Shown one piece after another: positions 49,765 through 64,000 of a stretch of 64,000 bases of DNA. The position numbers and the translations under genes were made by a program. Position 1 is the stretch's first letter, and the number at the start of each line of letters is the position of its first letter. Location of the stretch: contig WTPW01000556.1 in the NCBI GenBank assembly GCA_009809945.1, positions 1-64,000 of the forward strand, read 5' to 3'. This DNA is from Gigaspora margarita (lineage: Eukaryota > Glomeromycota > Glomeromycetes > Diversisporales > Gigasporaceae). The notes below the pieces were generated by a model. It saw only the letters and a program-made list of their open reading frames with translations. It was not told where the DNA came from and did not search any database.

Positions 49765-51358
49765 TAGTGTTCCTAAAAACCGAACCGAACCGAACATTGG
49801 GTTGAGTTCGAGTTCGGTCCGAATTCGAACCGAACCCGAACCAGACTTAATTTTAAAAATGCAGTTCGGTCCGAGTTCGGTATTGAACTTTTAAACCAAG
49901 TCTGGGTTCGGTTCAGGTTCGGTTCGAAAGTTCGTGAACATGTTCGGGTTCGGTAAAACCCAACCCAACCCGAGTTGAACCCGGGTCGATAATAGTTGCT
50001 ACATAGTAAAGTCTAAATTTTACTATGTAAATTGATAAAATCTGCTTAAGTAAAATTGTTTGGAAGAACAAAATGCATATACTCTAAAATTTTTATCCAA
50101 ATTGGAGCAATTTTTATTATTTGACTTTTAATTTTTACCTTCGTCGAACATGTTTTTTAAAAAGATTCTAATTTTTTCGTTGAACGTAAAAATTAAAAGT
50201 CAAATAATAAAATTTTCTCCGATTTGGATGAAAATTTTAGTGAATATGCATTTTAATCGCCCAAACAAGTTTATTTAAGCGATTATTATCGATTTACATA
50301 GTAAAATTTAGACTTTACTATGTATCGACTACTTGCGATCATTGAATATAAACTGACCTGGGTCTGACCTGACCCGCACCCAACCTGACCCAGGTTGGAT
50401 AAGACCCTAGTTGGGTCAGATCCGACCAACAAAAAAAAAAATCAAAAAAATTTCATAAGCCCATTCGATGCATAATCTGCCATCCGGTGTAGTAGGTGTA
50501 GTGTGAAATGAACAAAAAAAAAAAACTCGAAAAAATTTTTCAAAAAAAAATCAAAAATTTCATAAGCCCGTTTGATGCCTAATCTGCCATATGGCGTAGT
50601 ACTCATTGTATGAAATAAACAAAAAAAAAAACTTCAAAAAAAAACCCCCCCCCCCAAATTTCATGTATGCATTGTATAAAATGAGATCGATCATAGTGTA
50701 ACGTGATGCAAAACACATGAAAAACACTATAGGCGGGCATACATATTAAAGTTTTTTTTCTTACTAAGTTAACGATACATGTCCACTAATTGAAAGTTGT
50801 AGAGCTCGTCGAGATGCATCTAACGGTGGTTAGATCATCCAAATCGGCCTAGTGGATGGCGAGATATCGTTGAAAAACGATTGGACGACTTTNNNNNNNN
50901 NNNNNNNNNNNNNNAAAGTCGTCCAATCGTTTTTCAACGATATCTCGCCATCCACTGGGTCGATTTGAATGTTCTAACCACCGTTAGATGCGTCTCGACG
51001 AGCTCTACAACATTCAATTAGTGGGCACGTATCGTTAACTTAGTAAGAAAAAAACTTTTATATGTATGCACGCCACATTCCGCCTATAGTGTTTTTTATG
51101 TGTTTTGCATCACGTTACAACTTTGAACGGCCTTATCTATTCTACCCTAGTTTTTTGTTTTAATTATTACCCGAACCTGAACCTGTTCATGAACTTTGAA
51201 CTGAACTCAGACTAAACAAATATTTCAAGTTCGAGTTTGGTTCGGGTTCATTATTTCTAAGTTCGGTTCGGGTTCGGGTTCAAAGATCTGCAAACTTTTA
51301 AGTTCGGGTTCAGGTCCAACTGAACCCGAACTGAACCGAACCAAATTTTGGAACACTA
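49765..51358. repeat. Composite inverted-repeat element with GGTTCGG arms
   Basis: Ends TAGTGTTCCTAAAAACCG and the inverted AATTTTGGAACACTA bracket arms dense in CCGAACCGAACC / GGTTCGGGTTCGG motifs (49785-49955 and 51170-51340). Inside are a truncated GGGTC-family MITE (about 49957-50409, with the AGTTGCTACATAGTAAAG core), two copies of an ATTTCATAAGCCC...CGATGCATAATCTGCCAT unit (50440-50520, 50553-50630) and the palindrome at 50695-51113. No 8-bp duplication was found at the ends. Confidence 0.6.
50695..51113. repeat. Long near-perfect palindrome centred on an assembly gap
   Basis: The left arm 50695-50892 is complementary to the right arm 50915-51113, for example ATCGTTGAAAAACGATTGG against CCAATCGTTTTTCAACGAT and ACTATAGGCGGGCATACAT against its partner. 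Exactly 22 Ns (50893-50914) separate the arms. The gap at the hairpin tip suggests that the assembler could not read through the foldback, or that contigs were joined artificially. Confidence 0.85.
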
Positions 51359-53424
51359 ATATAAAGTGCATATGCACATGTAAAATATTAGCTGTATAGA
51401 ATTTATTGCAATAATAAATTATATAAAATATATATTAATTTAGAATGCCTATAAGCACTGATTTGAGGTCATAAAGTTATTTTTAAGAACCAAATTTTTA
51501 AATAATGTTCACAAGTATTATTTTGTACTTATATAGTAGGTAGAAATAAGAGAAATTTTTAATTATTTATATTAAACCTAATTTAGATTCAATTTTAATT
51601 ATTAAATTGTAGATTAGCTAAAGTAGTAGCTAGACATTTCTAAAATTTAGTAAAATAGAGCTTAAAAGCTTTACTTTAACTTCTTAAATTTAGCCAATAA
51701 TAAATTATTATTTCTAAAAATACTTAGAATATAAAAAATATTTTATTAAAATTATGAACATTATTAAAAAAATAATAGTAGCACTAAATCACACTACTAG
51801 TGTTCAAAACCAATATGCATTCTAATATAAAGGTCAATTTCAAAAAAAATTAACAAAAAAAAACAAACAAAATTAAATTGAATAGATATTAAGTTGGAGT
51901 TAATAGTAGGGGTTTGGTAAGGCATAGTATATTGGATGTCAGTAGAAAAGGGACAAATTATTTTTGATAAAATTTTTTTAATTTTTAAGTCAAAATATCT
52001 TGACAACTACTTAACCAATTTTGATAAATTTTTTTTTATTTTAATCTTAGAATTATCTAGAATTAAAATAAAAAAATTATTAGATTTAATACAATAGTTG
52101 ACAAAATATTTAAGCTCAAAATTGAGAAAACTTTTATTTAGAAAAATTTGTCTCTTTTCTATTGACTTTCCCATATAGTAAAATTTCACAAAGAATTTTT
52201 TTAAAAAAAAAGGTGGTTCTATAGATAAAATTTTGAGTTAGAAGGTTTTTTTTAAAAAAAATAGCAACATTTTATATTACACCAGATCTTTATGTTACAC
52301 TGCAATTAAAAAGTTGATTAGTAAAAATTATTGTAGTGTTGAGCGCCTATGGTGTGATTTAGTACCAAAATTAAATATTTATTATAATTTATTATAATAA
52401 ACATCAAAAAATTTAAGAAAATTAATAGTTTACTATAATTTATTATAATAAACAGCAAAAAAATTAAGAAAATTAATAGTTTACATTAAGCAATTTTGAG
52501 AATTTAAGTTTAAGTTTGAATTTTAAACACTGCCTAGATACAATATTCAATTTTATTCTGGAAATTGGCCTGGGTTTAAAATTTAGCTTGGAATTAAATG
52601 AATCTGAATTGGTTCAAATAAACCTTGCATATGTTCAAATGAACTGATAACCCAATTCGTTTAAAATGAGCCTAAATTGGGTTCAAATAACTCTGAATTT
52701 GGTTCACTTGAGCCCAAATTAATTGTTCTTTTTTATTCATTTTTTAATATTTTTTAATATGTTTTAATTTTTTATTTTAATAATTATTTTTTTATTCATT
52801 TTTTAATATTTTTTAATATGTTATAATTTTTTATTTTGATAATTATTTATATATTTATTTTTGAGGTTTATAATTTAATGCATCCTGCATTATAGTGCAC
52901 TCTATAGTAACAAATACAAATAATAATTAGAATTAGGGTTAGGGTTTGAATTGGTGTTGTAGAGTTATAGTAAAATCATGAAAGGAGCATTTTTTGTTAA
53001 AAATGCAGCAAGGTTACTCTAGTAAAATTTTGAGAAACATAAAGGAAAGCACCACTGTGCAGGTGCACTGAATTTTAAAATCCTTTATTTTTTATTTATT
53101 AAGATATTCATATTCAAGTCATCCATTCTCATTTTAGCCAAATTCTGCAATAACATAAATGCAAAAAAACTTGCTTTATGCATGTTTGTAAAGCTTAGAT
53201 CATATTTAGTTGATTTTTAAGTAATATCATCCCCCTTACTTAACTACTGTTAAAAATTAAACAAGTCAATCACAACACAGTATAAGCCTAGTTAATCATG
53301 TGATTATTGTTGAAAAATGAGATTTGATCAAATATTCTTGGGATGATCGCCTCCTCCCTCCTCATGTCTGAGCCTAAAGATTGATATTAACCTAATAATT
53401 AACTATAAACTGTCTTACACATTA
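51359..53424. repeat. AT-rich intergenic with two short tandem duplications
   Basis: A 62-bp unit containing TTATTATAATAAACANCAAAA is repeated twice at about 52370-52490. A 64-bp unit containing TTCATTTTTTAATATTTTTTA is repeated twice at about 52735-52862. A palindrome around ATTATCTAGAATTAAAATAA lies at 51990-52100 and belongs to the family seen at 40388-40480. No gene was seen; the 60- and 69-codon minus-strand frames are low-complexity. Confidence 0.5.
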
Positions 53425-53790
53425 CCTGCTGACTCATTTTTTTTTAATTTAAAAATTTTTTTTAGATCCCAATTGTGCCAATTATTCAATTATTGTTATT
53501 TATTTTTTTTCTCTATTCTCATCTGGTGTCACCCGATGGGGACTTAATTTCCCATATTGTCTGATAGAACTAACAGATAAAATATGACAGCTGACACAAT
53601 TTTTTGATTCATTGTTTACAAAATAAAAAATTAACGTTGCATAACCTTTGACACGAACATTATTTTATTAATTATAGTAAATTAAAAAAAAATAAAAATT
53701 AAAAAAAAATTTGACTGACCAATCCATGTTTTAAGATCCCATGTAATGCCAAATGAAAAATCAACTTTGCATGGCCTTATTGATCAAAGT
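53425..53790 (+). mobile_element. Fragment of the Helitron-like family
   Basis: The segment with GTGTCACCCGATGGGGACTT and, further right, CCCATGTAATGCCAAATG plus CAACTTTGCATGGCC resembles the region 6720-7040 of Helitron-like element 1 (GTCACCCGATGATGACCTTA). Neither terminus is present, so this is a truncated internal piece. Confidence 0.55.
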
Positions 53791-54656
53791 TTGAAAAAAT
53801 TAATTGCGGACTTTGTTTTAATAATCGCCTTAACTTTGACAATAACATCTTGACGGCTATCAACCCAAATTCGTTAAAATTTTTTTATATTAATTCCATG
53901 AATCATAGGATAAAAATAAAAAAACTTTCATTGATTCTGAAGATACAATGCACGATTCTTATTGTATTAGTTATAAGCATAACACGCTTAGATTTGATTA
54001 GCCAACTTCAATGATTATTGTTACATGAATTTTTAAACATTTAAGAGCAAAAAGGGCGACTGAATTCTTTTTTTTTTAAAAAAATTTTAATATATTAGCC
54101 CTAAATTTCAAGTCAGGTTCGAGTCGGCTCGGGTTTGGGTCGGGTTGAAGATCTAACCCGAAAATTGTCAACCCCTCCCGACCCGAAGTTTCAGGTCAGG
54201 TTCGGGTTGGCTCATGACCCAACCTGACCCGACCCGTTCGGAGCACTAGTTATTACCCAAAAGTCAAAATACTTATCTTCCAAGAATCGAGATTATCGCA
54301 TGCCCAAAATTCGCTATTTGTAGTCAAAAACCTGATTTTATCGACCAAAATAGTACTATTTATTTCCCGAAACTGATTAAATCATTGATTACCTCATAAT
54401 TTCCGTACCACACAACCACGTGTGATTGTCTTCAAGAACCTGATCGGAAATTACGTCCATGCCCGATCTTCCCGATCAACGCCCATAAATTTCCCACAAA
54501 AACATTAATAAATGAGTTTACCCCCTAACGTGACTTCACCCTAATCTCACCCTAACCTTAAGGAGTTTCATTGGATTAAAATCACGGGGGTAGAATTTTT
54601 TGTGGGAGAGTTACCACAGCTTTCCAGATCATTCAAGTCACATGATCGTTATCAAA
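53791..54656. repeat. Intergenic with a GGGTCGGG-rich inverted repeat
   Basis: At about 54096-54250 inverted arrays of CAGGTTCGGGTCGG / CCGACCCG motifs form a small element ending GAGCACTA. At 53860-53940 half of the TCAAAATTTTTTTATATTAA palindrome family recurs. The rest, up to the start of the second duplicated block at 54657, shows nothing recognisable. Confidence 0.4.
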
Positions 54657-55585
54657 CCGAAAGAATATTCTAATCTCATCGAAGACACTAAGAGACAATT
54701 GAAAGAAGTGAATTAGTATTATTCAACTAAGAGATTAGAAAATATCATAGCTATTGATAGAGACATATACTTATCTTATTTAGGAACTACCGCAGCAAGA
54801 CTTTAAGTCATGACTCTCGGACCAATTCAACCAACACCTCTTTCGTTGCCTGCCACGTTGGGATTTAAGCCTTGTAGATTTATAGTAGTAGTAATTGAGG
54901 ATAGAATAGTAGTTAGTTTTAGGTATTCCTCTCAACTAAATTCTTCCTAGAACCTCACAACGTACATAAAAGATGATTTTATATAAATAATGGTAAACCT
55001 GAAATGGGAATAAAATTTTTAAATTTTATTAATACAACTACTTTAGTGATTAAGCAAAAAATGTACCCAATTCTAAATTGATTTATATAAAAAGATGTCT
55101 TTGAAAAAATTATCAATTTGGTCCCTTTTTCCAGCAATATCAGTAAAATCTGATATTAGATAATACTTGTAAACAAAAGGCTAAAAAAATTTATTGAATT
55201 ATTTTGTTATTTTAACTAATATTAGCATTTAACATTTTTAAACCTATTAAGATCTCGTCAATATATATTCGATGCTTTAAGGTCCATATTTCTATGGCTT
55301 TTATTTAACATTGGTTTAATTATGGTTTAAAACTTTCACAATATGATCCTGTATTAAAAAATTATATAAAAAAAAAAAACTTTAATTGTATCAATTTCTT
55401 CATTCCCACAACGCCTGGATCTAGGAGCCTGATAAAATAAAAAAAAAACTATTGAAGTTTATTAAAACTTTAATAAAAAAGATTAAACTAAAAAAATAAT
55501 CAAATTTATTAAAACTTTAATAATTTAGATAAAGAAAATTTATAAAGTCACCCAATTGGGATAATATAAAACCATGAATTATTGT

Positions 55586-57410
55586 TTATTTATTCTTAGT
55601 CTTTGGGAATATTTTCGGATTACTACTTTTAAAAGACCATTTTTTGAAACCTAACTTAATAACCTTGTAAAAACCATAACCAAGACTACTAATCGACACC
55701 AAAGACGTCCAAATAATTTCCTCTAAAAATCCCATTCTTGAATCAGGAGTAATCCAACTTCTTAATAAGGTTTCAATGTTTACCTCTAATTCACCATTTT
55801 CATTTTTAATACCATCATATTTTGCCATATTCAACATCATTTCGATTAAATCAGCACCTCTATATTTTCTTTTACTATTATATTTTGCCAGAACTTGCAA
55901 CCTTTTTGCATTCGTTTTAAAAGTTTCTTCACTCAATAATATTACAACTTTTGATATAATATCATCAACTTTTAGATCAAATTTTGAAAGTTTTAAAGCC
56001 ATTCCAGCAAGTTCTAATCTTTCAGCATTTCCAGCTTGATCAAAAGCAATTGGAAGTACTAACATTGGAGTAGCAGTATATATAGATTCATGACTACTAC
56101 TTATACCACCATGACTTAAAAATAATTTAGTATTTTCATGAGAAAGTATAGCAAATTGAGGAGCATACTTTGTTATATAAACATGNGGATGTAAATTATT
56201 TAANAGATTTGANGTNGNNATAATTTNTCCNGTAGAAAGATTAATTNTCGAAGGTAGTTCTGATTCATTAAATTCTACAGTTGCCCAAATTACACCATCA
56301 AGAATATTTCGATTAATTAATTCAAGAATGGACTGTAAAAGAATAGCATAATTTTTAGGAGTAGTATATACACGAGTCCCATGAGCAATATACATAGTTC
56401 TAGCATGCGAGGAAAGAAATAAGTCGAGATCGGAAGATAAGTTTGGAAAAGTATCAGGTAAAATAGGTCCAATTTCTTGATGAACTGGAGGCCAAGCGGC
56501 TGGGACCTATGATTAAGATAATGGAATTAGATTATAGAGTTAAATTATTAAAAAATTAAAAAAAAAAAAAAAAAAAAAAAACAAGTAAAAATCACCTCAA
56601 ATCCGAAAAAACTATCAGTTAAAAATAAAGTATTTGCTCTTTCTCTGAAGTCATAAAGTTTACTAACACCAATTTCAGCTCTTTTAGAATTAATGTAATT
56701 CAAATTATCTCGAAAATTCCAATGAAGTCGTAATGGTTGTATTATAGCACATAAGAAACGATTATAGAAAGACTCATTTTCCATGTTCACATGACAACCA
56801 ATCACTGGGTCTGATCTAATGGGATGTTGAGAAGTAAAAACTGTAAAAGTGTAGGCAATGAGTAAATCAATGAATAATTAGCATATGTAACCTTTTAAAT
56901 TACAAAAAAGTAAATAATACTTACAGATAGTTCCGCTGGCAAAACCAACAACAGGCTTATTTAATTTCAACGCTATATCAAAGCAAGCCTCATTTGCAAA
57001 ATAATTACAAAAAAATAAGTCAGGTTTAATTTCTTTATAAGCTTGCAAATAGTTATTAATGTATTCAGTATATCTACGATCAACTTGCTTCATTGTTTTG
57101 ACCCAATTTTTAATATTATATTCATTATAAGATATTCTTTCATACTCTTCATTAGCATTATCTGTAATTATTTGTGGAATTGAACGGTATCAGGTGGATG
57201 TAGCCGTAAAGTTTCCAGGAGCCATTAGTGTTACCTTTTTAAAATAATGGATCAGGTTAGAAATAAATAAATAGATATTAACAATGTTTATTCGTTGCTT
57301 GTTTACTTTGTACCCGCGATCCATCAAAATCTTGCCAATTTCCAACATTGGATTGAGATGACTTCCTCCTTTAAATATCAATAATTTTAAAAAAATAAGA
57401 TATTATCAAA

Positions 57411-57453
<43 letters not shown>

Positions 57454-57638
57454 ATATACAGAAACTCACCGTCAAATACAGATCCAATAAGTATATTTTT
57501 TGGTGTATCACTTTTGTCTAAATCTAGTTCTCGTTGAATAAATTCATTATTTTTCCCTGCTCCATTTGTTTTAGTAACAAGAATTGAATTTATAAAAATA
57601 ATAATGAATATTACAAGATACCAATGTTTGGAATACAT
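55586..57638 (-). pseudogene. UDP-glycosyltransferase, copy 3 (decaying)
   Basis: Same five-exon structure: 57470-57638, 57307-57368, 56925-57234, 56596-56840, 55586-56506. All splice sites are kept. Lesion one: in exon 3 a Leu codon is TGA (57190-57192), which would stop the protein after about 88 residues. Lesion two: in exon 5 a T run is one base short (55725-55729), and 23 bases are missing about 30 bases further on (near 55697). Together they remove 24 bases and restore frame, but replace the membrane anchor start (FFRGNYLDVFGAAVIV) with LEEIIWTSLVS; the KTKNK tail survives. About ten Ns at 56186-56247 obscure part of the sugar-binding half. Intron 1 has grown to 101 bp through an AAAT microsatellite. 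The reading frame is otherwise clean, so inactivation looks recent. Read-through or sequencing error cannot be excluded for the stop. Confidence 0.82.
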
Positions 57639-57830
57639 TATTAATTTTTTGATTTATTGTTAAAGTAAGATAAAGCTAAAAGATTTCGACATTAAATGCT
57701 TTGAGGATATATAAAAGTGTTAGATGCTCCGGTGTTATAAATCTACACAGCCTACTCATCTTAATGGTTATTTTTTCTGTTTTTTTTTTTATAAGCGATC
57801 TCTTTTGTCTGTGTAACATTATTATTAATC
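57639..57830 (-). promoter_or_regulatory. Conserved proximal promoter of UGT copy 3
   Basis: Minus-strand sequence matching the upstream region of copies 1 and 2 (ATCGCTTATAAAAA, CTGTGTAGATTTATAACACC, GGAGCATCTAACAC). Its preservation fits recent loss of copy 3. Confidence 0.45.
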
Positions 57831-59716
57831 TATATTATTCTTAGACAACGTTGATTGTACAACGCCACAAACCTTAACTATTTATCCACAAGGTAAACTT
57901 GACCCAAACCCGTTGTTCTAGTTAATGATGCAGAAGAATTAATTCTCCATATGTCTGTATATAGAATTAATTCTACAATCCGGTTGTTACAGAATTCTAA
58001 ATGTATGTTTCAAAGTTCTATTCAATTTTCCATTTAGTGATGAGATGTAATATGCATGCACGTTATTTTAGAAGTTTACTATATAATAGAATTTAAAAAA
58101 AGGAGTCCGTTAAAATCCTAAATAATGATATACTGTACATACTGCATAAATTATGTTTTTGATAACAATATAAAACAATATAACCATAAATGTATCAAAA
58201 ATCTTATCCAATCTCATCAGAAAGAAATGATTATTGATCGCCAAAAGGAAAATTTAATAGTATTATACATATAGAATTGTGGACTTTACTTTACTGGTAC
58301 AATGGTACTTGTTATACGTACATGCTATAGAAACTATTTTGTATGTATAGTACTGGTATACTAGACATGTTTCAATATTTCAAATTACTGTGATAGATAA
58401 TTTTTTATACTAGAGATTTTTCAAAAATTGATCAGTAGCTTTAGTAATTTTGTAGAGCAATATAATTATGATTTATTTATTTTTGAAAAAAAACTCTTTA
58501 TAAAAGGTGATATATTTTAAAATTACTATTTCTTGCGTATATAATTACTAAATTATATAAGTTATATGTTTTAATTTTTAAAAAAAGAAATTTAAAATGT
58601 GATATCTTTTTACAAAAAAAAAAACAATTCTAACCGATAACTTTGTTCTTCATAACATGCATTATAAAACTGTAAAGTAGCTTTTTTTAAAAAAAAATTG
58701 CCTTTATAAAGTTGATTCATTTGAAAGTTATTGTCCGGAGTGTTATATTCAGTGTGTTATTCTGTCCGCACCAATTAAATAACCATCAATATACCTAATA
58801 CGTTCGTTTCTATTTTTAGCTAATGACTATTTTCAGCTCCTCACATTTGACAGTACAGTATTTGTTTTCCTAATTACATTATTGCCTCATTATAATTAAT
58901 AGTATAATGACATTATATAAATGGTAATAAACTTTAGTACACATGCATCATATTTTATTTATTTAGCCGAATATTACTATTAAGCTTAGATCCCGATGAT
59001 TATCTGTTTATCCATATCTGCCAACAAAGTGCTTATTCACTATACGTATTCGTTGTAAAACGAGATGTCGGGTCGGTCAATCGAGTACTCTAGCCATGGC
59101 AAAACAAGTTCTGATCTTGTGATAACTTGATAAAAATCTTTAAGCTTGTTTAGATTAATGTTATTGCCTATATTTAGATTTGAAATAAAAATGTTATATA
59201 TAGTAAAATCGATCAAGGAATATTTTATTGTTAGTGGCAGAAAGTTGTTTCTTATAAAGATTGTCTAGAAATAAACGATTTTCTTCTCATTTTGTTTAGA
59301 ACGAACGTTTTTACTGACTGTGGCACGTTACTAATTTTACTAATTTTACTGCAGGTCGTCACATGACCAGAATTTTTTTGTAATAGCTTATTTCCGACCC
59401 ATTGTTCGATTTCCTTATTTGGAAGATTTACAATCAAATCGTAAATTTTTATGAAGCAAAACAAAAAATACAAGAAACGAGTGTTGAAACCTACCTTGGA
59501 GCACTAATAAAAAATGTTGGGTCAACCAATCAAATCATAAATTTTTGAAGCAAAAAAAAAAAAAAAAAAAAAAAAATCTGACAAATACAAGAACGAGTGT
59601 CTAAACCTACCTTGGAGCACTAATAAAAAATTTTTGGAGAGAATTTTACCTATAATGTCTGCCTGCCTTAACCCCAACCCCAACCCTAATTGTGATTTCT
59701 GCATTTCAAAATAAGG

Positions 59717-60142
59717 AAATTGAAATAATATATATTTTATAATATATTTCGGTGGTAAAAATCCATAAATTTTATGTTGGTTCGGGAATAAGTAGAGATG
59801 CATATTTAGGAAAAAAAGAATTTAGGAATCTTATTTTTCATATTTGAAAGACAAAACAAAACTAAATTTTTTTTTTTTTACAATTGATACACTTTCTGAT
59901 ATTCGTAAAAAAAATATATAAAGCATGGACAAATTTTTTTAGTGTTAAACTTAGACATTTTATGGATCTATAACTGATTTGGTTTTTAGCATTACTTTAA
60001 GATTAAATTTAATAATAATCGAAAATTAAAATAATTTCACATATTTATTACATATAAAAAAAAAATTTTATTTGCTTTCTGTTATATAAAGCGAGTTACT
60101 TTTTAAATCAAATATCATCTTATTTTCAATTGAATTACGAAA
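59717..60142. other. Intergenic / promoter region of the ABC transporter gene
   Basis: A/T-rich. TTATATAAAG near 60083-60093 lies about 50 bp before the ATG and is a possible TATA-like element. Nothing else was recognised. Confidence 0.35.

Positions 60143-64000
<3,858 letters not shown>

Larger units (their letters stand above)
54657..59716. repeat. Segmental duplication, block 2 (contains UGT copy 3)
   Basis: Direct repeat of 44107-49604. It lacks the MITE at 48956-49396 and has a tandem repetition of the TACCTTGGAGCACTAATAAA block (about 59430-59520 and 59525-59640) that is incomplete in block 1. Confidence 0.85.

Noticed and set aside
54657..54960. Possible gene in the 3' part of the duplicated blocks (also 44107-44410)
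   Set aside because: Both blocks contain fairly complex sequence here, but frames are broken differently in each and no motif is visible.

Overview
The window looks like AT-rich nuclear DNA of a repeat-loaded fungus. Short GT-AG introns (64-125 bp in most cases), a TKL-type kinase fused to a very long TPR tail, a Sel1-like relic, animal-type UDP-glycosyltransferases and many hAT-type elements together fit an arbuscular mycorrhizal fungus of the Rhizophagus type. The lineage call is recall of family content, not a search. There is no operon logic. I found no rRNA, tRNA or CRISPR array. Roughly four fifths of the window is repeats and relics.

Genes. Three paralogous five-exon UDP-glycosyltransferase (UGT) genes lie at 15303-17348 (+), 45019-47076 (-) and 55586-57638 (-). 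The first two are intact with identical exon lengths (576 codons). The third has a stop codon in exon 3, a damaged C-terminal membrane anchor and ambiguous bases. Copies two and three sit in a direct segmental duplication (44107-49604 and 54657-59716). A kinase-TPR gene occupies 25046-18586 (-). It is split by a 1,459-bp transposon with a perfect 8-bp target-site duplication and also carries a 1-bp frameshift. Taking out the transposon plus one target copy and allowing for the single missing base gives a length that is an exact multiple of three (1,583 residues). An ABCC-type transporter starts at 60143 (+) and runs off the right edge; it has two homopolymer-length frameshifts.

Repeats, left to right. 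A foldback element (312-880) and two copies of a GGGTC-rich hAT-type MITE (1603-2289, 2389-3056) come first. A 3.06-kb Helitron-like element ends with a hairpin and CTAG (4074-7135). After an AT-rich desert come an unidentified coding relic (11953-12915), a small hAT-type MITE, a TA-flanked MITE and a solo LTR just before UGT copy 1. The kinase-TPR gene holds a hAT-type MITE (19728-21186) that itself contains a second one (20178-20532). A second Helitron-like copy lies inverted at 27073-30110. The middle (30-44 kb) has further MITEs, a Sel1 relic, a decayed hAT transposase (34736-37148) and a 2.9-kb palindromic foldback (40371-43310) with its own nested insertion. Between the two duplicated UGT blocks lie a composite inverted-repeat element with an assembly gap at the centre of a palindrome, two short tandem duplications and a Helitron fragment.

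The most informative observations are the layered transposon insertion that explains the broken kinase-TPR gene, the empty site in the duplicated UGT segment that dates a MITE, the two full-length Helitron-like elements with matching ends, and an internal sequence module shared by MITEs with unrelated termini.
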